Assembly: GCA_003151395.1 (NCBI GenBank)
Contig: PLXJ01000013.1
Coordinates: 1-37,041, forward strand
From: Actinomycetota bacterium
GTDB lineage: Bacteria; Actinomycetota; Actinomycetes; Nanopelagicales; Nanopelagicaceae
Length of the DNA stretch: 37,041 nucleotides
Direction: 5' to 3'
Part shown: piece after piece, positions 28,262 through 35,989 of the stretch
Layout: every line of letters begins with the position of its first letter
Position numbering within the stretch: the first letter of the stretch is position 1
The notes under the pieces: model-generated
Database searches by the model: none
What the model saw: the letters and a program-made list of their open reading frames with translations, nothing else
Told to the model about the DNA's origin: nothing
Position numbers and translations under genes: made by a program

Positions 28262-29854
28262 TTAGGCGACGTCCTTTCCTGTTTCTACACCCAAGCTTTT
28301 GGCCGAGAAGCCGGAGAGTGGGTGGCCACTCGAATAGAAGTGCATTTTCGAGAGGATACTTACCAACGGTTTGGTAAAGAAGAAGACAACCAGAAGATCA
28401 ACAATCGTGGTCAATCCCAAGGTGAAGGCAAAGCCACGAACATCTCCCACGGCGAAGAAATAGAGCAGAGCTGAAGCGATTAATGACACCGAGTCGGCAA
28501 CAATGATTGTGCGACGTGCTCGAGTCCAACCCGTATCGACGGCGGTTCGAAGCGAACGACCATCGCGGACTTCATCCCGTAATCGCTCGAAGTAGACAAT
28601 AAAGGAGTCGGCGGTGATACCGATGGAAACGATTGCACCCGCAATACCCGCCAAGGAGAGCGAGAATCCAATCCATTTACCAAGCAAGATAAAGAGGAGA
28701 TAAGTAATTCCGCCCGCAATAGAGAGTGAGCCCACGCTCACGATTCCAAGACCGCGGTAATAAGAGACGGAGTACAAAACAACGAGAATCAACCCCAATA
28801 ACCCGGCTAACAGACCGTCGTGAAGTTGATTGGAACCAAGAGTGGGCGAAACTTGTTGCACATTTCCGCGGTCAAAAGAGAGCGGAAGTGCACCGTATTT
28901 GAGGACGTTTGCTAAATCAGAGGATTGAGTCTGAGTGAAATTACCGGTGATCTGTGCGTTTCCGGCTGTAATGGCGCTATTAATCTGCGGTGCTGTATAG
29001 ACCAGTCCATCCAGGACGACAGCGACTTGATTTTGTGGAGAGGCAAGTTTCACAACCCGCGTCGTCAAGTTACCAAACTTCTTAGTCCCCGAACCATTAA
29101 AATTCAAAAGAACCATCCAACCGTTTCCGTTGGTTTGATCTAAATTCGAACTAGCTGAGGAGACATCGGTTCCAACAACTTCTGCAGGCCCAAGAATATA
29201 TTTGGCAGTTCCATCTCTATTACAGGAAACCAAGGAGGCAGTTGGATTATCAATATTTCCACCCTGTCGGTTCGCAGCCTTCGTGCAGTCGAGCGCACCA
29301 AATTGCTTGTCAAGCGCTGCTGTTACTCCCGTTGGGAAAGTTGGTACCGCCGCTGAGGGTGTTGGAGTCGGCTTTGGGGTCGCCTTCGATCCAGGTTTTG
29401 GCACGGTCACTGTCGTCGTTTGGACGGTGGCAGTAGCAGTCGTTTTAGCACTACCAGCTCCAACCGCATAAACCTGGCGGAATCGAAGCTCGGCGGTCTG
29501 TCCAACAAGATCAACAATACGTGTTCCAGTGTCACCCGGAACCGAGATAACAATCTGTTGGTTGTTCCCAGTTCCCTGTGCGGTTACTTGGCTCTCTGCA
29601 ACACCAAGTGAATTAACACGCTGGCGAATAATCGCGACCGCCTGAGAGATCGCGGCGGAAGAAACCGAACCACCCTTAGCCACTCGAGGTTGGAGGGTCA
29701 CACTTGTTCCCCCACGAAGGTCTAAACCTAACTTCACCTTGTCATTCTGGATAAAGGCCAGCGCCGAAAAGGCAACCAAAACCAGAGCCAGGATCGCGAG
29801 GGTACGTCCGGGCTTAGCCTGGGACTTAATCGATTTTGAAATGTTGGCAGACAT
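28262..29854 (-). CDS. secD: Protein translocase subunit SecD
   Basis: Proton-driven accessory subunit of Sec export. From ATG 29854 the protein has 530 aa: a first transmembrane helix (17-35), the signature VKLGLDLRGG (40-49), the outer P1 domain, and five C-terminal helices with ITADSFIVYFERLRDEVRDG in the proton-pathway loop. A low-complexity Thr/Pro/Ala insertion (about 131-176) interrupts P1, a feature seen in many actinobacterial SecD proteins. A TTG three codons upstream (29863) is the only alternative start; neither has a strong ribosome-binding site. It follows ruvB directly; the usual yajC gene between them is missing. Confidence 0.93.
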   Translation of the reverse strand: MSANISKSIKSQAKPGRTLAILALVLVAFSALAFIQNDKVKLGLDLRGGTSVTLQPRVAKGGSVSSAAISQAVAIIRQRVNSLGVAESQVTAQGTGNNQQIVISVPGDTGTRIVDLVGQTAELRFRQVYAVGAGSAKTTATATVQTTTVTVPKPGSKATPKPTPTPSAAVPTFPTGVTAALDKQFGALDCTKAANRQGGNIDNPTASLVSCNRDGTAKYILGPAEVVGTDVSSASSNLDQTNGNGWMVLLNFNGSGTKKFGNLTTRVVKLASPQNQVAVVLDGLVYTAPQINSAITAGNAQITGNFTQTQSSDLANVLKYGALPLSFDRGNVQQVSPTLGSNQLHDGLLAGLLGLILVVLYSVSYYRGLGIVSVGSLSIAGGITYLLFILLGKWIGFSLSLAGIAGAIVSIGITADSFIVYFERLRDEVRDGRSLRTAVDTGWTRARRTIIVADSVSLIASALLYFFAVGDVRGFAFTLGLTTIVDLLVVFFFTKPLVSILSKMHFYSSGHPLSGFSAKSLGVETGKDVA

Positions 29855-29865
29855 AAGACACAAGT

Positions 29866-30903
29866 CTAGGCATCAAGCGGTGGCATGTCGAAAATCCCGA
29901 GTTCACTTTGCGGAGGTTTGAGACCGATATGCGCCCAACCGGATGCAGTCGCCACTCTCCCTCTTGGAGTACGGGCGAGAAGCCCTTTGCGAAGGAGAAA
30001 AGGTTCAGCTAGTGACTCGAGCGTCTCAGCTTCTTCCCCCATAGACATCGCCAAAGTGGTTAGTCCAACCGGTCCTCCATTGAACTTTCTTATTAATACT
30101 TCGAGAAGGGTTCGATCGAGGCGATCCAGCCCCAGTAAATCCACTTCATACATCGCGAGGGCAGCTTGGGTGGAACCTTGGTCGATCGTGCCATTTCCGT
30201 GAACCTCTGCGTAATCACGGACTCTCCGAAGGAGGCGGTTGGCTACTCGTGGAGTTCCACGTGAGCGTGACCCAATTTCAACAACCGCGTCATCAACGAT
30301 GGGAACCTTAAGCAGATCTGCACTTCGCCTAACTATCGTAGAAAGCTCGTCATCCCCATAAAAATCAAGTTGGGCTGTAAATCCGAATCGATCCCGAAGC
30401 GGGCTTGGTAACAATCCGGCGCGAGTTGTCGCCCCAATTAAAGTGAAATGAGGAAGCGAGAGTGGAATGGCCGTCGCTCCCGCGCCTTTGCCGACGATCA
30501 CATCTACCCGAAAATCCTCCATCGCCATATAAAGCAACTCTTCCGCGGGTCGCGACATTCGATGAATTTCATCTAAAAAAAGAATCTCACCTTCAACCAA
30601 CGAAGAGAGAATAGAAGCTAAATCTCCCGCATGTTGAATCGCTGGACCACTGGTTATTCGAATAGGCGCGTTCATCTCTGTTGCAATAATCATTGCAAGA
30701 GTCGTTTTGCCTAATCCTGGTGGTCCCGAAAGAAGAATATGGTCAGCCGGAGTCTGTCTAGACCTGGCTGCGGTGAGCAAAAGATCAACCTGAGTCGCAA
30801 CCCGCTCTTGCCCAACGAACTCTCTTAAGTTTTTTGGTCGAAGCGCTAGTTCTTGAACTCGTTCAGAATCATCGGAATAATCGCTTGAGAGCGCCTCATT
30901 CAT
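29866..30903 (-). CDS. ruvB: Holliday junction branch migration ATPase RuvB
   Basis: Hexameric AAA+ motor that drives branch migration with RuvA. The 345-aa protein starts with the [15 protein letters not shown] region, then Walker A GPPGLGKT (60-67) and Walker B LFLDE (108-112). Sensor 1 is [18 protein letters not shown] (157-174) with the arginine finger region, and sensor 2 is [18 protein letters not shown] (215-232). The C-terminal winged-helix DNA-binding domain contains [20 protein letters not shown] overlaps the ruvA stop. All key residues are present. Confidence 0.97.
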   Translation of the reverse strand: MNEALSSDYSDDSERVQELALRPKNLREFVGQERVATQVDLLLTAARSRQTPADHILLSGPPGLGKTTLAMIIATEMNAPIRITSGPAIQHAGDLASILSSLVEGEILFLDEIHRMSRPAEELLYMAMEDFRVDVIVGKGAGATAIPLSLPHFTLIGATTRAGLLPSPLRDRFGFTAQLDFYGDDELSTIVRRSADLLKVPIVDDAVVEIGSRSRGTPRVANRLLRRVRDYAEVHGNGTIDQGSTQAALAMYEVDLLGLDRLDRTLLEVLIRKFNGGPVGLTTLAMSMGEEAETLESLAEPFLLRKGLLARTPRGRVATASGWAHIGLKPPQSELGIFDMPPLDA

Positions 30904-31490
30904 CGGGGTACGCCTCCGGCTAGGGCGGCACGAAGGAGTTCGGAAATTGGTTCATTTGCAACATCTTTGAATTGAGTTGCGACAAGATCAATTCGCTCTT
31001 GGCTTTCGCGAGAAGAAAATCCCAATCCCAAAAGTGCACTCGTTATCTGGTCTCGCCAAGTGCTAATAAGATCTCTTTCGCTCTGGTCAAAACCGTCGAC
31101 TTTTTCGTGAAGCTCCAGAACTACTCGTTGTGCACCCTTCTTTCCTAAACCTGGAATCCGCTCCAAAAGTTCACTCTGCTGATTCTTGATGGCACTGACC
31201 AATTCTGGAGTATCAAACACCGTAAGCGCTGATTGAGCCACCTTGGGTCCAATTCCCGTTACTGTCTGCAAAAGTTCGAAAATTTGGAGTGCAGGATGCG
31301 ATTCAAAACCATAAAGCGTTAACGCATCTTCTCGTACGACAAGAACAGTGTGAAGTGAAATTGAAGTTCCCACCGCGTGTGCTGCTGATATTCGAGGTGA
31401 GACATTCACAAGCAACCCCACCCCACCTACTTCAACTACCAACGTTCCCAGGCGGATCAATTTGATGGTTCCCGAGATCGAAGCAATCAC
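30900..31490 (-). CDS. ruvA: Holliday junction DNA-binding protein RuvA
   Basis: Tetrameric protein that holds the four-way junction flat and loads RuvB. The 196-aa protein has an OB domain (1-62, ending [10 protein letters not shown]), two helix-hairpin-helix motifs ([12 protein letters not shown] at 78-89, [13 protein letters not shown] at 112-124) and a C-terminal three-helix domain that contacts RuvB ([11 protein letters not shown]). The GTG start overlaps the ruvC stop as GTGA. Confidence 0.95.
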   Translation of the reverse strand: MIASISGTIKLIRLGTLVVEVGGVGLLVNVSPRISAAHAVGTSISLHTVLVVREDALTLYGFESHPALQIFELLQTVTGIGPKVAQSALTVFDTPELVSAIKNQQSELLERIPGLGKKGAQRVVLELHEKVDGFDQSERDLISTWRDQITSALLGLGFSSRESQERIDLVATQFKDVANEPISELLRAALAGGVPR

Positions 31491-32047
31491 TTAGTTGCCA
31501 CCCGACTCACGTGCGCACTCCTAGTAGCAAGGCGAGTTTGTTCCAATTTTAAAGCGGCTTGGATCTTTGAATCGCCCATCCCGCGCCAATGATGGCAAAT
31601 AGCCAGAGCTAAAGCGTCCGTCGTGTCGACTGGCTTAGGGATGGAATCCAAGCGCAATAGTTTCTGGACCATTAAAGCGACCTGCTTTTTATCGGCTCGG
31701 CCGGAGCCAGTAACTGCAGCTTTTACTTCGGATGGGGTATGCATCGCCACCGGAATACCCGCCTTCGCAGCTAAGAGCAACGCCACCCCCGCTGCTTGCC
31801 CAGTAGCCATTGCGGTACGTACATTGAGTTGCGAAAAAACTCGCTCGACTGCGATTACATCCGGATGTATGCGGATGATCCACTCCGAAATTTCACGTTC
31901 GAGTTGCAGTAACCGCATCTCAAGAGGCGCATCGACGTTTGTTCGAATCATTCCCACTTCAATCATGGTCAAAATCTGCGAACCCCGACTCTCAACAACC
32001 CCTAACCCACAGCGGGTCAATCCCGGATCGATTCCCAGCACTCTCAT
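31487..32047 (-). CDS. ruvC: Crossover junction endodeoxyribonuclease RuvC
   Basis: Dimeric resolvase that cuts Holliday junctions symmetrically. The 186-aa RNase H-fold protein has the four catalytic acids: Asp7 (GIDPGLTRCG), Glu68 (AVERVF), Asp141 and Asp144 (DTTDALALAICH). FSQLNVRTAMATGQ and the basic GSGRADKKQV loop match the DNA-binding surface. The C-terminal 25 residues after the conserved core are variable. It lies ten bases after yebC and overlaps ruvA by four, giving the complete RuvABC set. Confidence 0.96.
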   Translation of the reverse strand: MRVLGIDPGLTRCGLGVVESRGSQILTMIEVGMIRTNVDAPLEMRLLQLEREISEWIIRIHPDVIAVERVFSQLNVRTAMATGQAAGVALLLAAKAGIPVAMHTPSEVKAAVTGSGRADKKQVALMVQKLLRLDSIPKPVDTTDALALAICHHWRGMGDSKIQAALKLEQTRLATRSAHVSRVATK

Positions 32048-32057
32048 GCGAGTTAGC

Positions 32058-32813
32058 CTAATCGTCGAGGCTGGCCATTACCTCGTCAGACACATCAAAG
32101 TTCCCATAGACGTTCTGTACATCATCGAGTTCCTCGATCGCATCAATGAGATGGAAAACTTTTTGTGCTGTTTCGGCATCAAGTGGAATAGACAAAGTTG
32201 GTAAAAATGACGTGTCCGCAGATTCGTAATCGATCCCAGCGTCTTGCAAGGAGGATCGAACCGCTACTAGATCACTTGGTTCGGCGACGATTTCAAAAGA
32301 ATCCCCTAAATCATTAACCTCTTCACAGCCCGCGTCCAGCACTACTTCGAGGATTCGATCCTCGGTAACACCTGCAACCTTGTTAACGAGAACAACGCCT
32401 TTTCGATTAAACATGTAAGAAACGGATCCCGGATCGGCCATGGTTCCACCATTACGAGTAACCGCCACACGAACTTCTGAGGCAGCACGATTGCGACTAT
32501 CGGTTAAACATTCGATCATCAACGCGACTCCGCCAGGGGCGTACCCCTCGTACATGATGGTCTGCCAATCCGCTCCACCTGATTCAAGCCCACCACCACG
32601 TTTTACGGCACGCTCAATATTGTCGGCAGGCATCGAATTTTTCTTTGCTTTCGCGATTGCGTCAAAGAGTGTTGGGTTACCGTCAATATCTGGTCCGCCA
32701 TTTCGAGCCGCTATCTCGATTGACTTAATCAGTTTCGCAAAATTTTTGGCGCGCCTTGAGTCGATGACGGCCTTTTTGTGTTTTGTCGTTGCCCACTTGG
32801 AATGGCCTGACAT
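32058..32813 (-). CDS. yebC: YebC/PmpR family protein
   Basis: A 251-aa three-domain protein of the YebC family, historically annotated as transcriptional regulators and more recently linked to translation of proline-rich stretches. The start [21 protein letters not shown] is the family hallmark in 21 residues, of which GHSKW is diagnostic. [23 protein letters not shown] and [22 protein letters not shown]-type segments follow in the usual order. Placement immediately before ruvC is widespread in bacteria. Which molecular role applies cannot be decided here. Confidence 0.94.
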   Translation of the reverse strand: MSGHSKWATTKHKKAVIDSRRAKNFAKLIKSIEIAARNGGPDIDGNPTLFDAIAKAKKNSMPADNIERAVKRGGGLESGGADWQTIMYEGYAPGGVALMIECLTDSRNRAASEVRVAVTRNGGTMADPGSVSYMFNRKGVVLVNKVAGVTEDRILEVVLDAGCEEVNDLGDSFEIVAEPSDLVAVRSSLQDAGIDYESADTSFLPTLSIPLDAETAQKVFHLIDAIEELDDVQNVYGNFDVSDEVMASLDD

Positions 32814-32858
32814 TTAATTCACCAACCTTGATCTCATTCTAAAATGCCACGCGCACTG

Positions 32859-33458
32859 TTACGCGACGGCTGCCTTGCAAACATTCTCAATAAAATAACG
32901 GTGTACGCGGTTGTCTCCAGTAATCTCAGGATGAAAGGAGGTCGCTAGCAAGTTCCCTTGTGTAACTGCAACAGGGTGCAATTCTCCATCAATTTCAACA
33001 GAAGCCAAAACCTCAACTTCCGATCCAACTGCTTCGACCCAGGGAGCCCGAATAAAAATTGCTCGGATGGGCGGGGCGGTAATTCCCTTGAAACTTAAGT
33101 CGGTTTCAAATGAATCCACTTGACGCCCAAAAGCATTGCGTCGAACGGTAATATCCAATCCGCCGAAACTTTCTTGCCCGATGGCCTCTTCAGTAAGTCG
33201 ATCGGCTAGAAGAATCATGCCCGCACAAGAACCATAAGTAGGCATTCCACCACGAATTCGCTCTGAAATTCGATCAAATAGCCCAAAAGAGCGGGCTAAT
33301 TTGGCAATTGTCGTTGATTCCCCGCCAGGAATGACTAATGCATCTATCTGATTAATTTCCTCTAGATGGCGTACCGGGATCGCCTCCACCCCGCACTCCG
33401 CCAAGGCCAGAAGGTGCTCACGAAAGTCACCTTGCAGCGCTAACACTCCTACCAACAT
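32859..33458 (-). CDS. pdxT: Pyridoxal 5'-phosphate synthase glutaminase subunit
   Basis: Hydrolyses glutamine and delivers ammonia to PdxS for vitamin B6 synthesis by the DXP-independent route. The 199-aa class I amidotransferase has [14 protein letters not shown] at the N-terminus, [12 protein letters not shown] (43-54), the nucleophile Cys78 in YGSCAGM, and the triad partners His176 and Glu178 in SFHPEITGD. It is only active in complex with PdxS, whose gene ends 17 bases upstream. No clear ribosome-binding site precedes the ATG. Confidence 0.96.
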   Translation of the reverse strand: MLVGVLALQGDFREHLLALAECGVEAIPVRHLEEINQIDALVIPGGESTTIAKLARSFGLFDRISERIRGGMPTYGSCAGMILLADRLTEEAIGQESFGGLDITVRRNAFGRQVDSFETDLSFKGITAPPIRAIFIRAPWVEAVGSEVEVLASVEIDGELHPVAVTQGNLLATSFHPEITGDNRVHRYFIENVCKAAVA

Positions 33459-33475
33459 TTAAAGGCGCGGTGCCG

Positions 33476-34375
33476 TTACCAGCCGCGCTCAGCCAGTCGG
33501 TGAGGTACCGGAATATCCGCGACGTTAATGCCGACCATGGCATCTCCCAGGCCTCGCGAAACATCAGCAATAACTTTTGCATCCGTGTAGTACGTGACGG
33601 CCTTTACACAGGCGCTGGCCCGTGCCGCAGGGTTACCTGATTTGAAAATTCCCGACCCGACGAATACGCCATCTGCTCCAAGTTGCATCATCATTGCGGC
33701 ATCTGCAGGAGTAGCAATTCCACCAGCCGTGAAGAGCACAACTGGAAGCTTGCCAGTCTGGGCAACCTCTTTGACTAACTCATACGGGGCTTGGATCTCT
33801 TTAGCGGCGACGTAAAGCTCATCTTCGCGCATCGAGCCCAACCGACGAATTTCCTGGGAAATTTTGCGCATGTGGGTTGTCGCATTAGATACATCACCAG
33901 TGCCCGCTTCGCCCTTTGAGCGAATCATCGCTGCGCCTTCGTTGATGCGCCGTAGCGCTTCTCCTAGGTTGGTGGCTCCACAAACGAAGGGAACTGTGAA
34001 ATTCCATTTATCAATGTGATTTTCATAGTCAGCTGGAGTAAGCACTTCAGACTCATCAATGTAATCCACGCCAAGACTCTGCAAAATTTGCGCCTCAACA
34101 AAGTGCCCGATACGAGCCTTAGCCATTACCGGAATTGATACGGCGGCTTGAATTTTCTCAATCATGTCAGGATCAGACATCCGAGCAACACCACCTTGAG
34201 CGCGAATATCAGCAGGTACTCTTTCAAGGGCCATTACCGCGACGGCACCAGCATCCTCGGCAATCTTAGCTTGCTCAACATTTACAACGTCCATGATGAC
34301 GCCACCCTTGAGCATTTCAGCCATACCGCGTTTGACGCGACCAGTTCCGGTGACTTTTGCTGTGTTCTCGGACAT
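33476..34375 (-). CDS. pdxS: Pyridoxal 5'-phosphate synthase lyase subunit
   Basis: Builds PLP from ribose 5-phosphate, glyceraldehyde 3-phosphate and ammonia in a dodecameric (beta/alpha)8 barrel. From ATG 34375 it is 299 aa, the normal size. Asp29 (VIMDVVN), Lys86 (VMAKARIGH) and Lys154 ([10 protein letters not shown]) correspond to the three known active-site residues. The open frame runs upstream to 34783, but that extension lies inside the DUF3048 gene and has no similarity to the family; GAGGAG five bases before ATG 34375 settles the start. Confidence 0.97.
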   Translation of the reverse strand: MSENTAKVTGTGRVKRGMAEMLKGGVIMDVVNVEQAKIAEDAGAVAVMALERVPADIRAQGGVARMSDPDMIEKIQAAVSIPVMAKARIGHFVEAQILQSLGVDYIDESEVLTPADYENHIDKWNFTVPFVCGATNLGEALRRINEGAAMIRSKGEAGTGDVSNATTHMRKISQEIRRLGSMREDELYVAAKEIQAPYELVKEVAQTGKLPVVLFTAGGIATPADAAMMMQLGADGVFVGSGIFKSGNPAARASACVKAVTYYTDAKVIADVSRGLGDAMVGINVADIPVPHRLAERGW

Positions 34376-34380
34376 TTCTT

Positions 34381-34386
34381 CTCCTC
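34381..34386 (-). promoter_or_regulatory. Ribosome-binding site deciding the pdxS start
   Basis: GAGGAG on the minus strand stands five bases (AAGAA) before ATG 34375. It is one of the strongest ribosome-binding sites in the window and rules out the 136-codon upstream extension of the reading frame. Confidence 0.8.
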
Positions 34387-34399
34387 GCACGAATACTGC

Positions 34400-34428
34400 G
34401 CCCAATTGGGCTAGTGCCCCTTGGGGCA
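34400..34428 (-). repeat. Two adjacent inverted repeats in the DUF3048-pdxS spacer
   Basis: GCCCAATTGGGC (34400-34411) is a perfect 12-base palindrome, followed three bases on by TGCCCC-TT-GGGGCA (34415-34428). They fill much of the 64-base gap before pdxS. Either could form a small RNA hairpin or bind a dimeric regulator. No T-run follows on the minus strand, so a classic terminator is not supported. Confidence 0.6.
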
Positions 34429-34439
34429 AGAGTCCTAGT

Positions 34440-35492
34440 CTACTTTGTAGGAGTAGGTGCTGGCGTACTGATGCCAGCAAAGACAAAAGTGGGCTGTTGA
34501 TCCGTGAGCGCAACCCAAACTTGACCCCTTGCGAATAATGCGGGGGAACCGTCCTTAAGCGTCCACGTGGTCGGATCAAGCGCCGTCGCCCGATTCCAAT
34601 AGACCGGAATTTCCCGTCCATCCCGTAACAAGAAGCCAGTCCCCGATCCAATTGTGTTACTAAATGGCGTGTAACTACCGTTATGGTCATGGTAAATCGA
34701 CGGGGTAATGCTGACCTCTTGGATAAGGAAGGTGGGAGATCCCAATTGAGCTCCATCGGCAGCAATGTCGGGAGAACCGTCATAAACGAGATTCCACTTC
34801 TTCAAACTGGTTGACCAGACCGCTTTATATTTTCCAGCTGGCCATTTAACTTCCGCGCTCTTGATCGCTACCCCACCAGCTGGCAGGAGCCCAAAGGACC
34901 ACCCAACTGATTTTGCTGTAGCTATTTGTCGGTGCTCAACGTTGATCGATTTATTGAGAAGCGCTTTTGGATTCACCACTAAATTAGTCGGCGCCTGTCG
35001 AGCGGGATCTCGTGAAAAAATGGAGGCAGGTTCGGTATCCGCACCGATATCTTCAATATTTGCTGCGCGCAGTACGGGTAGAAAGAGAGATTGCGCACCG
35101 CTGTATGCCATTCCTACGCGACCATAGTTAGCCATCAAATCGATATCACTTATCCGAGCGGAACGTACCGGGCCGATTAGTGGAGGAAGTTTATTACTGA
35201 ATACAGCTGCAAGTCGCGTAAGACCGCCTTCTACCTGTTCGATATAAACCACATCTGCTTTATCAAGGCCAATCTGCGGATGAGCCGGTTGGGTATCATC
35301 GACCTTTACAAAGAGTACCGGTCCGTTTATCCCTGGCAATCCAGTCAATGCATTTGTTGGAATGACGACAACCGGCTTCGGTGGTGTTTTCGTGATCGTG
35401 CCACATCCGAACAGTAGAAGTGTCAGTGCAACTGCACTAGTTGCTCCAACTACTCTCCTTGCACGCGAACTCTTAGCTACTGCGGAATTCAT
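34440..35492 (-). CDS. DUF3048 (YerB-like) lipoprotein
   Basis: A 350-aa predicted lipoprotein. Residues 1-30 form a type II signal peptide: basic start (KSSRARR), hydrophobic core and the lipobox LFGC with Cys30 as the lipidation site, so the protein should be anchored on the outer membrane face. The DUF3048 N-terminal domain follows ([20 protein letters not shown], then [18 protein letters not shown]), and a second domain from about residue 205 contains YSGAQ-distal beta-rich sequence ending in [16 protein letters not shown]. Bacillus YerB is the best known relative; no function is established. ATGA overlaps the upstream gene's stop. Confidence 0.88.
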   Translation of the reverse strand: MNSAVAKSSRARRVVGATSAVALTLLLFGCGTITKTPPKPVVVIPTNALTGLPGINGPVLFVKVDDTQPAHPQIGLDKADVVYIEQVEGGLTRLAAVFSNKLPPLIGPVRSARISDIDLMANYGRVGMAYSGAQSLFLPVLRAANIEDIGADTEPASIFSRDPARQAPTNLVVNPKALLNKSINVEHRQIATAKSVGWSFGLLPAGGVAIKSAEVKWPAGKYKAVWSTSLKKWNLVYDGSPDIAADGAQLGSPTFLIQEVSITPSIYHDHNGSYTPFSNTIGSGTGFLLRDGREIPVYWNRATALDPTTWTLKDGSPALFARGQVWVALTDQQPTFVFAGISTPAPTPTK

Positions 35493-35989
35493 AGTGCATC
35501 CTCTTCAAACGAATATATCCGTGGCAACTTCGCCTTACCAGCTAGATGGAATAATCGGTAAATAAATTTTGAACGTAATTTTGCGACCGAATTAACTCCT
35601 TCAAGATGTATCGCGATCGCCAAATTGATTTTCTCCGTTAACGTCGTAAGTTCGTCGAGGAGTGGAACTGAAATTGATACTTCTCCAATGTCGGCGCAAT
35701 CGCGCAAAAACTTTAAAGATTCAGAGAGCGAACTTTCAGCATCACTTCGATCTGCAATCGCTTCCTCTCGACTGACATAAGCCGATTGAGTTAAAATTAA
35801 ATCTGTTGCCGGATCTAACTCCGCATTGTGTGAAATTTCGAGTGCAAGCGCGGCGCGACGTTGAAGCAACGCATCGAGATGCTCCCATGAGGTTTCAACT
35901 CGATGGTGCAAACGATCTAATCGTGAGGCAGAGAAGGACAGATACCAAACGAAAAGTAAAATGACGAGGGCAACGAGAATAAAGGTCAT
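35489..35989 (-). CDS. LemA-like membrane protein of unknown function
   Basis: A 166-aa protein with one N-terminal transmembrane helix (about 2-21) followed by a long, mostly helical soluble part. RLDRLHHRVETSWEHLDALL and QRRAALALEISHNAE resemble the first helices of LemA-family proteins, where a helix pair follows a single membrane anchor; the rest is too divergent to confirm. It overlaps both the upstream mannosyltransferase-like gene and the downstream DUF3048 gene by four bases (ATGA), so all three are likely made together at the membrane. The LemA link is an inference from layout and a short motif. Confidence 0.7.
   Translation of the reverse strand: MTFILVALVILLFVWYLSFSASRLDRLHHRVETSWEHLDALLQRRAALALEISHNAELDPATDLILTQSAYVSREEAIADRSDAESSLSESLKFLRDCADIGEVSISVPLLDELTTLTEKINLAIAIHLEGVNSVAKLRSKFIYRLFHLAGKAKLPRIYSFEEDAL

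Noticed and set aside
29855-29863. TTG start for secD at 29863
   Set aside because: An ATG three codons downstream is available and neither has a better ribosome-binding site; the TTG remains possible but less likely.
31623-32204. 193-codon plus-strand open frame opposite ruvC and yebC
   Set aside because: It is antisense to two certain genes, with low-complexity Ser/Thr/Arg-rich translation and no recognisable domain.
34376-34783. 136-codon N-terminal extension of the pdxS reading frame
   Set aside because: It lies inside the DUF3048 coding region in another frame, has no similarity to PdxS, and a strong GAGGAG site precedes the internal ATG 34375 that gives a normal-length protein.
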